DNA of 11,992 bases from WHTB01 sp050699035 (GTDB lineage Bacteria; Actinomycetota; Actinomycetes; Propionibacteriales; Nocardioidaceae), in contig JBOHDE010000118.1 of the NCBI GenBank assembly GCA_050699035.1, positions 1 through 11,992 on the forward strand, read 5' to 3'. A program made the position numbers and the translations under genes. The notes beneath the pieces are model-generated. The model was not told where the DNA came from, searched no databases, and saw only the letters and a list, made by a program, of their open reading frames with translations. Shown one piece after another: positions 7,018 to 11,992 of the stretch. Every line of letters begins with the position of its first letter. Within the stretch, counting starts at the first letter, position 1.

Positions 7018-7437
7018 GTGGCCACGGCAAGGGACGTGATGAGCAAGGGCGCGAAGTGCATCGGTGAGGACCAGTCGCTGATGGACGCCGCCGTGATGAT
7101 GCGCGACATGGGCGTGGGGTCGCTGCCGATCTGCGGAAGCGACGACCGGCTCAAGGGGATGGTCACCGACCGCGACATCGTGCTGAAGTGCGTCGCCGAA
7201 GGTCAGAACCCCTCCGACATGCGGGCCGGCGACTGCGCCCAGGGCACGGTGCACTGGGTCGACGCGACGGCCGACGTGGACGATGCGTTGGCGATCATGC
7301 GTGAGCACCAGATCAAGCGGCTCCCCGTCATCGAGGAGCACCAGCTGGTCGGCATGATCAGCGAGTCCGACCTGTCGATGTCGCTCGACGAGACCCGGCT
7401 GTCCAACTTCGTCGAGAAGGTCTACGCGGCCCACTAA
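7018..7437 (+). CDS. Tandem CBS-domain protein, Hrp1-like
   Basis: 139 residues made of two CBS motifs (about 7-58 and 73-127), with no other domain. It reads very like Hrp1 of Mycobacterium tuberculosis, a small DosR-regulon protein of about 143 residues: the ARDVM start, LPICGSDDRLKGMVTDRDIV and EHQLVGM blocks line up. Cys14 and Cys39, the pair I recall as disulphide-linked in Hrp1, are both present at the same positions. CBS pairs usually bind adenosyl ligands and sense energy state; the role of free-standing ones is largely unknown. The GTG start is set by AAGGAGG (7005-7011) six nt upstream; upstream in-frame sequence is out-of-frame nadE tail and non-conserved. It follows nadE by 79 nt and has its own strong ribosome-binding site, so co-transcription is possible but not required. 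I see no DosR box. Confidence 0.92.
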   Translation: MATARDVMSKGAKCIGEDQSLMDAAVMMRDMGVGSLPICGSDDRLKGMVTDRDIVLKCVAEGQNPSDMRAGDCAQGTVHWVDATADVDDALAIMREHQIKRLPVIEEHQLVGMISESDLSMSLDETRLSNFVEKVYAAH

Positions 7438-7460
7438 CCCACTCACCACCCGCTCCCTCT

Positions 7461-7523
7461 CGGTGAGTGTGACGAGTTGGTCGCGACACGCCGGCGTGTC
7501 GCGCCAACTCGTCACACTCACCG
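7461..7523. repeat. 30-bp near-perfect hairpin element (terminator or repetitive palindrome)
   Basis: The outer arms, 7461-7480 and 7504-7523, are perfect 20-bp reverse complements. After a single unpaired T at 7481 the stem continues for 10 bp (CGCGACACGC at 7482-7491 with GCGTGTCGCG at 7494-7503) around a CG centre. It begins 23 nt after the stop codon of the CBS gene. No T-run follows, but actinobacterial terminators often lack one, so it may end the nadE-CBS transcript. Its length and perfection also suit a repetitive extragenic palindrome. Confidence 0.75.
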
Positions 7524-7538
7524 GGTTGGGACGTGACC

Positions 7539-7565
7539 GAGGCGACATCGCGCAGGTGTCGCCTC
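7539..7565. repeat. 9-bp inverted repeat in the panB upstream region
   Basis: GAGGCGACA (7539-7547) and TGTCGCCTC (7557-7565) are perfect reverse complements around a 9-nt loop, 80 nt before the panB start codon. It could be an operator or a leader hairpin. Nothing identifies a ligand or regulator. Confidence 0.4.
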
Positions 7566-7644
7566 CGCCCGCGTCGGGTGTCAGTGTGGGAGACGTTCCG
7601 GGGACTCCATCGGGGAGCCTCGAGAGACCGACAAGGACGTCACC

Positions 7645-8505
7645 ATGAGCGAGATGCCCGCCCCGTACGGCAGTGGCCCGGCCACGCCGGCCGACTCCCC
7701 CAAGCCGATCAAGAAGGTCCGCGTCCACCACCTGCGCGAGATGAAGCAGCGCGGCGAGAAGTGGGCGATGCTCACCGCGTACGAGCAGTACGCCGCACAG
7801 ACCTTCGACGAGGCCGGCATCCCGGTGCTCCTCGTCGGCGACTCGGCCAGCAACAACGTGTTCGGCAACGAGACCTCGCTGCCGGTCACCGTCGACGAGC
7901 TGCTGCCGCTGGTGCGCGCCGTGACGCGGTCGGTCCACCGCGCCCTGGTCGTCGCCGACCTGCCGTTCGGCTCGTACCAGGCGTCCGCGGAGCAGGCGTT
8001 CCACACCTCGGTGCGTTTCATGAAGGAGGCCGGCGCCCATGCGATCAAGCTCGAGGGCGGTCATGCCGTCGTGCCGCAGGTCGAGCTGCTGACCCGGTCC
8101 GGCGTCCCGGTGATGGCGCACCTCGGCTTCACGCCGCAAAGCGAGCACGGGCTCGGCGGCTACCGCGTCCAGGGCCGCGGCGACACCGCGGCCCGGATGG
8201 TCGAGGAGGCCGTCGCCCTCGAGGAGGCCGGCGCGTTCGCGCTGGTGTTGGAGATGGTGCCCGGCGAGGCCGCCGAGCAGGTGACCGCCAAGCTGTCCAT
8301 CCCGACCATCGGCATCGGCGCCGGCCCGCACTGCGACGCGCAGGTGCTCGTCTGGCAGGACATGGCCGGGCTACGCACCGGCCGGATGGCGAAGTTCGTC
8401 AAGCAGTACGCCGACGTGCACGGCGTACTCCTGGACGCGGCCCAGCGGTTCGCGACCGACGTGGTCGACGGCACGTTCCCGGGCGAGGAACACACCTTCC
8501 ATTAA
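7645..8505 (+). CDS. panB: 3-methyl-2-oxobutanoate hydroxymethyltransferase (ketopantoate synthesis)
   Basis: Transfers a hydroxymethyl group from 5,10-methylene-tetrahydrofolate to 2-oxoisovalerate, giving ketopantoate for pantothenate and coenzyme A. The 286-residue protein has a full TIM-barrel signature set: LTAYEQYAA (43-51), VGDSASNNVFG (64-74) with metal ligand D66, DLPFGSYQ with D105, KLEGG with E137, AHLGFTPQS (158-166), GGYRVQG (171-177), the catalytic Glu E203 in VLEMVP, and TIGIGAG (221-227). These align with the E. coli D45/D84/E114/E181 set. A tail of about 24 residues precedes the barrel, as is common in actinobacteria. The ATG is fixed by AAGGA (7633-7637) 7 nt upstream. The stop is only 10 nt from the convergent stop of the membrane-protein gene. 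Intact; panC and panD are not in the window. Confidence 0.97.
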   Translation: MSEMPAPYGSGPATPADSPKPIKKVRVHHLREMKQRGEKWAMLTAYEQYAAQTFDEAGIPVLLVGDSASNNVFGNETSLPVTVDELLPLVRAVTRSVHRALVVADLPFGSYQASAEQAFHTSVRFMKEAGAHAIKLEGGHAVVPQVELLTRSGVPVMAHLGFTPQSEHGLGGYRVQGRGDTAARMVEEAVALEEAGAFALVLEMVPGEAAEQVTAKLSIPTIGIGAGPHCDAQVLVWQDMAGLRTGRMAKFVKQYADVHGVLLDAAQRFATDVVDGTFPGEEHTFH

Positions 8506-8515
8506 GGCGGTCGTC

Positions 8516-8779
8516 CTACGCGGTCCAGCCGAGCCAGGCGGCGCCCGCGCTCAACACCCCGATCCAGACCGCGAACGCGAGCAGCGGCATCAGCGTGACG
8601 AGCAGCGGGCGGCGCCGGAACCAGCGGATGCACAGCCCGACCATCGCGACCCACAGCACGAGCAGCAGCAGGACGGCCCACCACGGCGCGGCCAGTCCAG
8701 ACACGACGTAGAACCAGAGCGCCACGATCATGCCCGCGACACCCACCCACGGGCCGGACCGACTCAGCGTGATCCCCAT
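8516..8779 (-). CDS. Small three-helix membrane protein, function unknown
   Basis: An 87-residue hydrophobic protein that I do not recognise. Three membrane segments are predicted by eye at about 11-30, 33-52 and 58-80; the arginine-rich loop RWFRRRP (52-58) between the second and third should be cytoplasmic. There is no signal peptide cleavage motif and no catalytic motif. The ATG at 8779 lies 2 nt after the TAG of the upstream BtuF-like gene (TAG-CC-ATG), with no Shine-Dalgarno sequence, so translation probably depends on the upstream gene. That coupling suggests the two proteins work together or at least need matched levels. Its 3' end converges on panB with a 10-nt gap. Confidence 0.75.
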   Translation of the reverse strand: MGITLSRSGPWVGVAGMIVALWFYVVSGLAAPWWAVLLLLVLWVAMVGLCIRWFRRRPLLVTLMPLLAFAVWIGVLSAGAAWLGWTA

Positions 8780-8781
8780 GG

Positions 8782-9543
8782 CTATCGCGTCGCAGCGGCG
8801 AGCTGCGCCATCAGTACGTCTCGTGCCTCGGCGAGCGACGGGCCGTACCAGGTGAGGTGCCGGCCCGACACGCACGCCCATGACGTGCCCGGGAACGCCT
8901 CGGGTCCGTCGGTGCGCGAGAAGGCGTACGGCTCGTCGGGCAGCACCACCAGGTCATGGTCAGGCAGCTGGTCGAGGTCGAACCGCGGGTAGCGGTCCGG
9001 ATGGTCGGCGAGCACGTTGCGCACCCCGAGCCGCCGGAGCAGGTCGCCGGCGAACGTGTCCCGGCCCAAGGCCATCCAGGGCCGTCGCCAGATCGGGACG
9101 ATCGCGTGGGCGCGCACCGGCGGCACCGCGTTCTGCCAATGCTGCTTGGCAGTACGCAGCCAGGACGGCTCGCCGAGGTCGAGCGCCGCGAGCAGCCGGC
9201 GCAGCGAGTCGAGCGCCGCCGGCACCGACTCCGGCGCGGTCACCCAAACGGTGTTGCCAAGGCGGCGCAGCGCGTCGATGTCGGCCGCGCGGTTCTCCTC
9301 CGCGTTGGCGACGACCAGGTCGGGAGCCAGCTCGGTCACCAGGTCGACATCGGGGTTCTTCGTGCCACGCACCCTCGTCATCTCGAGGTCGGCCGGATGC
9401 GTGCACCAGTCGGTGGCGCCGACCAACAGCTGCGACGACGACAACGCGATGCTCTCGGTCAACGACGGCACGAGTGACACGACACGACGCGGCGCACGCG
9501 AAAGCTTGACGTCGGTCCCGACGTCGTCCCGCAGCGCCTGCAT
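8782..9543 (-). CDS. BtuF-like helical-backbone metal receptor (cobalamin/siderophore-binding fold), no signal peptide
   Basis: 253 residues of the PF01497/COG0614 type: two lobes joined by a long helix, normally the substrate-binding subunit of B12 or iron-siderophore ABC importers. Family features include RVVSLVPSLTESIA at about 20-33, VGATDWCTHP, RGTKNPDVDLVTELAPDLVVAN, RRPWMALGRDTFAGDLLRRLG and the C-terminal SGRHLTWYGPSLAEA. The protein starts directly in the fold: neither this start nor the 33 codons upstream encode a signal peptide or lipobox, so it should stay in the cytoplasm, and no permease or ATPase gene is adjacent. The ATG at 9543 is chosen because AAGGGG (9556-9551) lies 7 nt upstream and homology starts just after. 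A consensus TTGACA lies upstream. Ligand unknown; B12-like is the family's default guess. Confidence 0.85.
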   Translation of the reverse strand: MQALRDDVGTDVKLSRAPRRVVSLVPSLTESIALSSSQLLVGATDWCTHPADLEMTRVRGTKNPDVDLVTELAPDLVVANAEENRAADIDALRRLGNTVWVTAPESVPAALDSLRRLLAALDLGEPSWLRTAKQHWQNAVPPVRAHAIVPIWRRPWMALGRDTFAGDLLRRLGVRNVLADHPDRYPRFDLDQLPDHDLVVLPDEPYAFSRTDGPEAFPGTSWACVSGRHLTWYGPSLAEARDVLMAQLAAATR

Positions 9544-9581
9544 CGCATTTCCCCTTACCTGTTTGGAAATTCGTGACCTCT

Positions 9582-9587
9582 TGTCAA
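9582..9587 (-). promoter_or_regulatory. Consensus -35 box upstream of the BtuF-like gene
   Basis: The minus strand reads TTGACA, identical to the housekeeping -35 consensus. The -10 at a 17-bp spacing would be AAACAG, a poor match, so the promoter call is tentative. A 6-bp inverted repeat ATTTCC (9547-9552)/GGAAAT (9565-9570) lies between it and the start and could be an operator. Confidence 0.35.
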
Positions 9588-9757
9588 CCAAGCCCACCGC
9601 GTCTTCGGCCACCACACGGCACACTCGCGTGCGACAGACCATTTACGGGACGCGCCGAACTTGCAAAGATCGCACCCAAGGATGCCGAACGGTGTCATCC
9701 TCGCACTACAACAGATCCGGCGACGGAGCCGGACGATTCCCGACTTGGGAGGCACAC

Positions 9758-10186
9758 GTGCCGGCGAAGAAGGCAGCCGCTGCGAAGAAGTCACCGGCAA
9801 AGAAGACCACGGCCGCGCGGACCGCCAAGAAGGCGGTAACGAAGAAGACCGCGGCCAAGAAGTCGCCGGCGAAGAAGGCCACCAGGAAGACCGTCGCGAA
9901 GAAGTCACCAGCGAAGAAGGCGACGACAAAGAAGGCCACGGCAAAGAAGGCGACCAAGAAGGCACCGGCGAAGAAGGCGACGACCAGGAAGGCCGCTGCC
10001 AAGAAGACCGCGAAGAAGGCTGCGAAGAAGACCGTCGCCAAGAAGACCACGGCGAAGCGGACTGCGCGGGCCGTCACCAAGAAGGCAGCCAAGAAGGCGC
10101 CGGCGAAGAAGACCGCTGCCAAGAAGACCGCACGGAAGTCCACGGCTCGCAAGGCGCCAGCCAAGCGCGCTGCGAAGAAGTCCTGA
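9758..10186 (+). CDS. Histone-H1-like lysine/alanine-rich nucleoid protein
   Basis: A 142-residue protein built from only eight residue types (A, K, T, P, S, R, V and the initiator Met); by my count 50 Lys and 8 Arg, with no acidic or aromatic residue. SPAKK occurs at 12-16, 36-40 and 50-54, with APAKK/R variants at 69, 114 and 133; AAKK/TAKK blocks fill the rest. This matches eukaryotic H1 tails, bacterial HctB-type proteins and the KAAK tail of actinobacterial HU (HupB), but no HU fold precedes it: the GTG start at 9758 is fixed by GGGAGG (9747-9752) 5 nt upstream. It should bind DNA non-specifically as a disordered polycation. It is followed by a strong hairpin. The same stretch opens long ORFs in other frames because of its AAG-rich periodicity. 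Confidence 0.9.
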   Translation: MPAKKAAAAKKSPAKKTTAARTAKKAVTKKTAAKKSPAKKATRKTVAKKSPAKKATTKKATAKKATKKAPAKKATTRKAAAKKTAKKAAKKTVAKKTTAKRTARAVTKKAAKKAPAKKTAAKKTARKSTARKAPAKRAAKKS

Positions 10187-10188
10187 CC

Positions 10189-10238
10189 CACGACCTGAGG
10201 GTCGTGCGGGCACAGTGCCCGCACGACCCTCAGTCGTG
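10189..10238. terminator. Strong hairpin between convergent genes, probable bidirectional terminator
   Basis: Positions 10195-10213 and 10215-10233 are perfect 19-bp reverse complements around one base, and the stem extends outward (CACGA at 10189-10193 with TCGTG at 10234-10238) past one bulged base. It begins 2 nt after the stop of the H1-like gene and lies 13 nt from the stop of the convergent 62-residue gene. No T-run; position and strength support termination from both sides. Confidence 0.8.
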
Positions 10239-10251
10239 TCTGCCGCCGGCG

Positions 10252-10440
10252 TCAGTCTTCGAGCGCGTCGTCGTTCCAGTTGGGGTCGTTGTCCCACTCC
10301 TCGTTGCGTTCCTCGACCTTCTCGAGGGCGCGCGAGGCCTCCGCCTCCGACCCGTACGGGCCGAGCCGGTCCGATGCCTTGCACCCTTCTTCGGGCTCCA
10401 CCGTGTGGTGTACGAGGCAGAAGTACCACTGGCCGCTCAT
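10252..10440 (-). CDS. Small conserved actinobacterial protein, function unknown
   Basis: A 62-residue acidic protein of a type I believe is common in actinobacteria but cannot name. The N-terminal part WYFCLVHHTVEPEEGC has Cys8, His11, His12 and Cys20, spaced so that they might bind a metal. The middle, RLGPYGSEAEASRALEKVEE, looks like the GPY/F-x-S-x-x-E-A segment of SPOR domains, but is too short for a full SPOR fold. The C-terminus is strongly acidic (DNDPNWNDDALED). The ATG at 10440 is supported by GGAGG (10453-10449) 8 nt upstream; the longer in-frame reading upstream is the antisense of map. It is convergent with the H1-like gene and divergent from map. Its acidity next to a polycation gene is suggestive only. 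Confidence 0.8.
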   Translation of the reverse strand: MSGQWYFCLVHHTVEPEEGCKASDRLGPYGSEAEASRALEKVEERNEEWDNDPNWNDDALED

Positions 10441-10521
10441 GGCGGACACCTCCACTTGTGTGGCCGGGCGAGTCCCGACACTCCTGATCTTGCCCGATGG
10501 GTCGGTGCTCACGCCGCGTCC

Positions 10522-10527
10522 TACACT
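10522..10527 (+). promoter_or_regulatory. Candidate -10 box of a leaderless map promoter
   Basis: TACACT fits TANNNT and is followed by 7 nt (CGGCACC) and the GTG start at 10535. No Shine-Dalgarno sequence is present. This is the third start in the window with the same arrangement. Confidence 0.5.
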
Positions 10528-10534
10528 CGGCACC

Positions 10535-11383
10535 GTGACTGTCATCGCCCCTGCCCCCGTGTCGCCGATGCGCGCCGTGCCTGCGTCGATCCCCGCCCCC
10601 GAGTACGTCGGCAAGGACGGGCCGACCCCGTACGACGGCTCGGAGGTCAAGGACGCCGAGACGATCGAGCGCATGCGCGTCGCCGGCCGCATCGCCGCAC
10701 AGGCGCTGCAGGAGGTCGGCAAGCATGTCGCCCCCGGCGTCAGCACCGACGAGCTCGACCAGGTCGGCCACGAGTTCCTGCTCGACCACCAGGCGTACCC
10801 CTCGACCCTGGGTTACCGCGCCTTCCCGAAGTCGCTGTGCACCAGCGTCAACGAGGTGATCTGTCACGGCATCCCGGACGCCCGCCCGCTCGCCGACGGT
10901 GACATCTGCAACATCGACATCACCGCCTACATCGCCGGTGTGCACGGCGACACCAACGCGACGTTTCTGGCCGGTGATGTCGACGAGGAGAGCCGGCTGC
11001 TGGTGCAGCGCACCGAGGAGGCCACTCTGCGGGGCATCCGCGCGGTCAAGCCGGGTCGGCAGATCAGCGTGGTGGGGCGGGTGATCGAGTCGTACGCCAA
11101 GCGGTTCGGCTACGGCGTCGTGCGCGACTTCACCGGGCACGGCATCGGCACCAGCTTCCACTCGGGGCTGATCGTGCCGCACTACGACGACGAGCGGTTC
11201 GACACGGTGATCGAGACCGGGATGACGTTCACCATCGAGCCGATGCTGACGCTCGGAACGTACGAGTGGGACATGTGGGAGGACGGCTGGACCGTCACCA
11301 CGAAGGACAAGTCCCGCACGGCGCAGTTCGAGCACACCCTGGTCGTCACCGACACCGGCGCCGAGATCCTCACGCTGCCCTGA
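10535..11383 (+). CDS. map: Type I methionine aminopeptidase (actinobacterial form with PxxP extension)
   Basis: Removes the initiator methionine from nascent proteins in the cytosol. From GTG 10535 it has 282 residues, close to mycobacterial MapB (285). The five metal ligands are all present: D128 and D139 in NIDITAYIAGVHGDTNATF, H202 in GHGIGTSFH, E235 in TIEPML and E266 in QFEHT; H111 in VICHGIPD is the substrate-contacting His. The first 40 residues are a proline-rich extension (APAPVSPMRAVPASIPAPEY) like the PxxP linker of actinobacterial type 1c enzymes. An ATG 255 nt upstream is in frame but would run through the divergent promoter and the ribosome-binding site of the opposite gene, so the GTG with its -10-like TACACT is preferred. 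It is convergent with the TPR gene, 12 nt apart. Confidence 0.96.
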   Translation: MTVIAPAPVSPMRAVPASIPAPEYVGKDGPTPYDGSEVKDAETIERMRVAGRIAAQALQEVGKHVAPGVSTDELDQVGHEFLLDHQAYPSTLGYRAFPKSLCTSVNEVICHGIPDARPLADGDICNIDITAYIAGVHGDTNATFLAGDVDEESRLLVQRTEEATLRGIRAVKPGRQISVVGRVIESYAKRFGYGVVRDFTGHGIGTSFHSGLIVPHYDDERFDTVIETGMTFTIEPMLTLGTYEWDMWEDGWTVTTKDKSRTAQFEHTLVVTDTGAEILTLP

Positions 11384-11406
11384 CCGGCATCGAGCTCAGC
11401 CGGTCA
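11381..11406. terminator. Short hairpin over both convergent stop codons (map and TPR gene)
   Basis: TGACCGGC (11381-11388) and GCCGGTCA (11399-11406) pair perfectly across a 10-nt loop. The left arm begins with the map stop codon; the loop holds the reverse complement of the TPR stop. It is weak as a terminator (8 bp, no T-run), but nothing else separates the two genes. Confidence 0.4.
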
Positions 11407-11824
11407 GGTCGTCGTACGACGCGTCGCCGCGCTCGGCCATCAGCCGCTCGACCCGCAAGACGGCGGCCTCGTGCTCGGGATCAGCGCTCATCGCCGCGGC
11501 CAGCCGCAGGTGCGGCAGCGCGTCGGCCATCCGGCTCTGCCGCTCCAACGTGCGCCCGAGCGCGAACCTCGCCCACAGGTCGGTCGGCTGCAGGTCGACG
11601 ATCTCGCGCAGCTCGGACTCGGCCCGTCGCAGGTGTGCGCTCTGGAAGTACGCCCAGGCGCGCAGCGTGCGCAGGCTGAGGCTGTCCGGCTCGGCCTCGA
11701 CCGCGGGGTCGAGCAGCCGCAGGGCGTCCTGCGGCCGCTGGGCTTCGAGCAGCCGCCACGCCTCGTGGTAGCGCTCGACGGAGTCCATGGGTACGTCAGG
11801 TACGTGCAGCCGGATGCCGGTCAC
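11396..11824 (-). CDS. Tetratricopeptide-repeat protein
   Basis: A 142-residue soluble helical protein with about three TPR units, roughly at residues 16-49, 50-83 and 84-117. The typical small/large residue pattern is clear in AWRLLEAQRPQDALRLLDPA, the following W-A-Y repeat and ARFALGRTLERQSRMADALP. TPRs are protein-interaction scaffolds; no enzyme domain is attached and no partner is evident, so the role is unknown. The start is a GTG: GGAGGAGG (11838-11831) lies 6 nt upstream, an excellent ribosome-binding site. An in-frame ATG sits 12 codons inside, but has no such site. It is convergent with map and probably has its own promoter in the 90 nt upstream of it. Confidence 0.88.
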   Translation of the reverse strand: MTGIRLHVPDVPMDSVERYHEAWRLLEAQRPQDALRLLDPAVEAEPDSLSLRTLRAWAYFQSAHLRRAESELREIVDLQPTDLWARFALGRTLERQSRMADALPHLRLAAAMSADPEHEAAVLRVERLMAERGDASYDDLTG

Positions 11825-11883
11825 GGTGCGCCTCCTCCGAAGGCTCGCTGGTGCGGGGACCTCTCGCCAACACCGGGCGGCCC

Positions 11884-11925
11884 GCGACTATTCCGCAGCG
11901 ACTAGTCCGCTGCGTCTATTCACTT
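11884..11925. repeat. 14-bp imperfect tandem repeat with embedded palindrome
   Basis: Three consecutive 14-mers: GCGACTATTCCGCA (11884-11897), GCGACTAGTCCGCT (11898-11911) and the more diverged GCGTCTATTCACTT (11912-11925). Across the first junction, GCAGCG-ACTAGT-C-CGCTGC (11895-11913) is a palindrome with one extra C. It sits at and just beyond the stop codon of the partial gene at the window edge, upstream of the TPR gene. Confidence 0.5.
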
Positions 11926-11992
11926 GGGACCCGCAACGCCGCGCCGACGATGCGCAGCGCCTCGTCAGGGTCGAGGCCGACGGCCCGTGCCG
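11916..11992 (-). CDS. C-terminal fragment of an unidentified gene
   Basis: The minus strand from the window edge to TAG (11918-11916) encodes 24 complete codons, ARAVGLDPDEALRIVGAALR followed by VPSE. Codon usage is typical of the window (third position mainly G/C), and the reading ends just before a repeat-bearing spacer, so a real gene end is likely. The ARAVGLDPDEALR segment resembles the helix after many Xre-type DNA-binding domains and also other unrelated proteins; too little is present to name it. Confidence 0.5.
   Translation of the reverse strand, partial: ARAVGLDPDEALRIVGAALRVPSE

Noticed and set aside
6979..8331. 450-codon minus-strand ORF across the CBS and panB genes
   Set aside because: Covers two well-supported genes and the hairpin spacer; a composition artefact.
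9544..9642. 33-codon N-terminal extension of the BtuF-like gene as a possible signal peptide
   Set aside because: The extension is charged and lacks a hydrophobic core or lipobox, and the internal ATG has a good Shine-Dalgarno sequence.
9706..10224. 172-codon minus-strand ORF that looks like a very hydrophobic Phe/Ala/Val membrane protein
   Set aside because: It is the exact antisense of the Lys/Ala codons (AAG gives CTT, read as FF/AF in this frame). The hydrophobicity is a by-product of the repeat; the plus-strand gene has a strong ribosome-binding site.
10280..10534. In-frame upstream extension of map
   Set aside because: It is antisense to the 62-residue gene and crosses the divergent promoter region. 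Known MetAPs of this type are about 285 residues, which fits the GTG at 10535.
9661..10902. 413-codon plus-strand ORF with a Glu/Gly-rich start
   Set aside because: Alternate frame of the H1-like repeat that runs on through the terminator hairpin and the small minus-strand gene; no ribosome-binding site or domain.

Overview
The window is very GC-rich. Its genes are strongly G/C-biased at third positions, GTG starts are common, and long meaningless antisense ORFs cover most real genes. Together with the gene content (glnE beside a GlnA2-type glutamine synthetase, actinobacterial-type MetAP and PanB, an Hrp1-like CBS protein, a KAAK-rich nucleoid protein) this points to an actinobacterium, possibly of the Propionibacteriales/Nocardioidaceae type. 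The genus is a guess.

Layout: (1) 1-3323, minus strand: a class I glutamine amidotransferase followed 4 nt later by glnE, whose 3' end runs off the window. (2) 3324-3701: a 378-nt gene-free spacer full of inverted repeats and a duplicated 39-bp element. (3) 3702-5039, minus: a GlnA2-like glutamine synthetase. (4) 5040-5174: a divergent promoter region with a consensus-quality GlnR box. (5) 5175-8505, plus: nadE, an Hrp1-like CBS-domain protein, a 30-bp hairpin element, and panB. (6) 8516-9543, minus: a BtuF-like metal/corrinoid-binding protein without signal peptide, coupled to an 87-residue membrane protein. (7) 9758-10186, plus: a histone-H1-like lysine/alanine protein, closed by a strong hairpin shared with a convergent 62-residue protein (10252-10440, minus). 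(8) 10535-11383, plus: map; convergent with a TPR protein (11396-11824, minus). (9) 11916-11992, minus: the C-terminus of an unidentified gene.

How the genes relate: the left half is about glutamine nitrogen. GlnE controls glutamine synthetase by adenylylation, GlnA2 makes glutamine or a gamma-glutamyl compound, the amidotransferase acts on glutamine or a gamma-glutamyl substrate, and NadE uses glutamine as ammonia donor. The GlnR box sits between glnA2 and nadE. PanB (coenzyme A) and MetAP are housekeeping genes. I see no phage, IS element, CRISPR array or tRNA. The least explained features are the intergenic hairpins and repeats, the free-standing H1-like protein, the signal-less BtuF-like protein with its membrane partner, and a recurring leaderless-promoter arrangement at three GTG starts.
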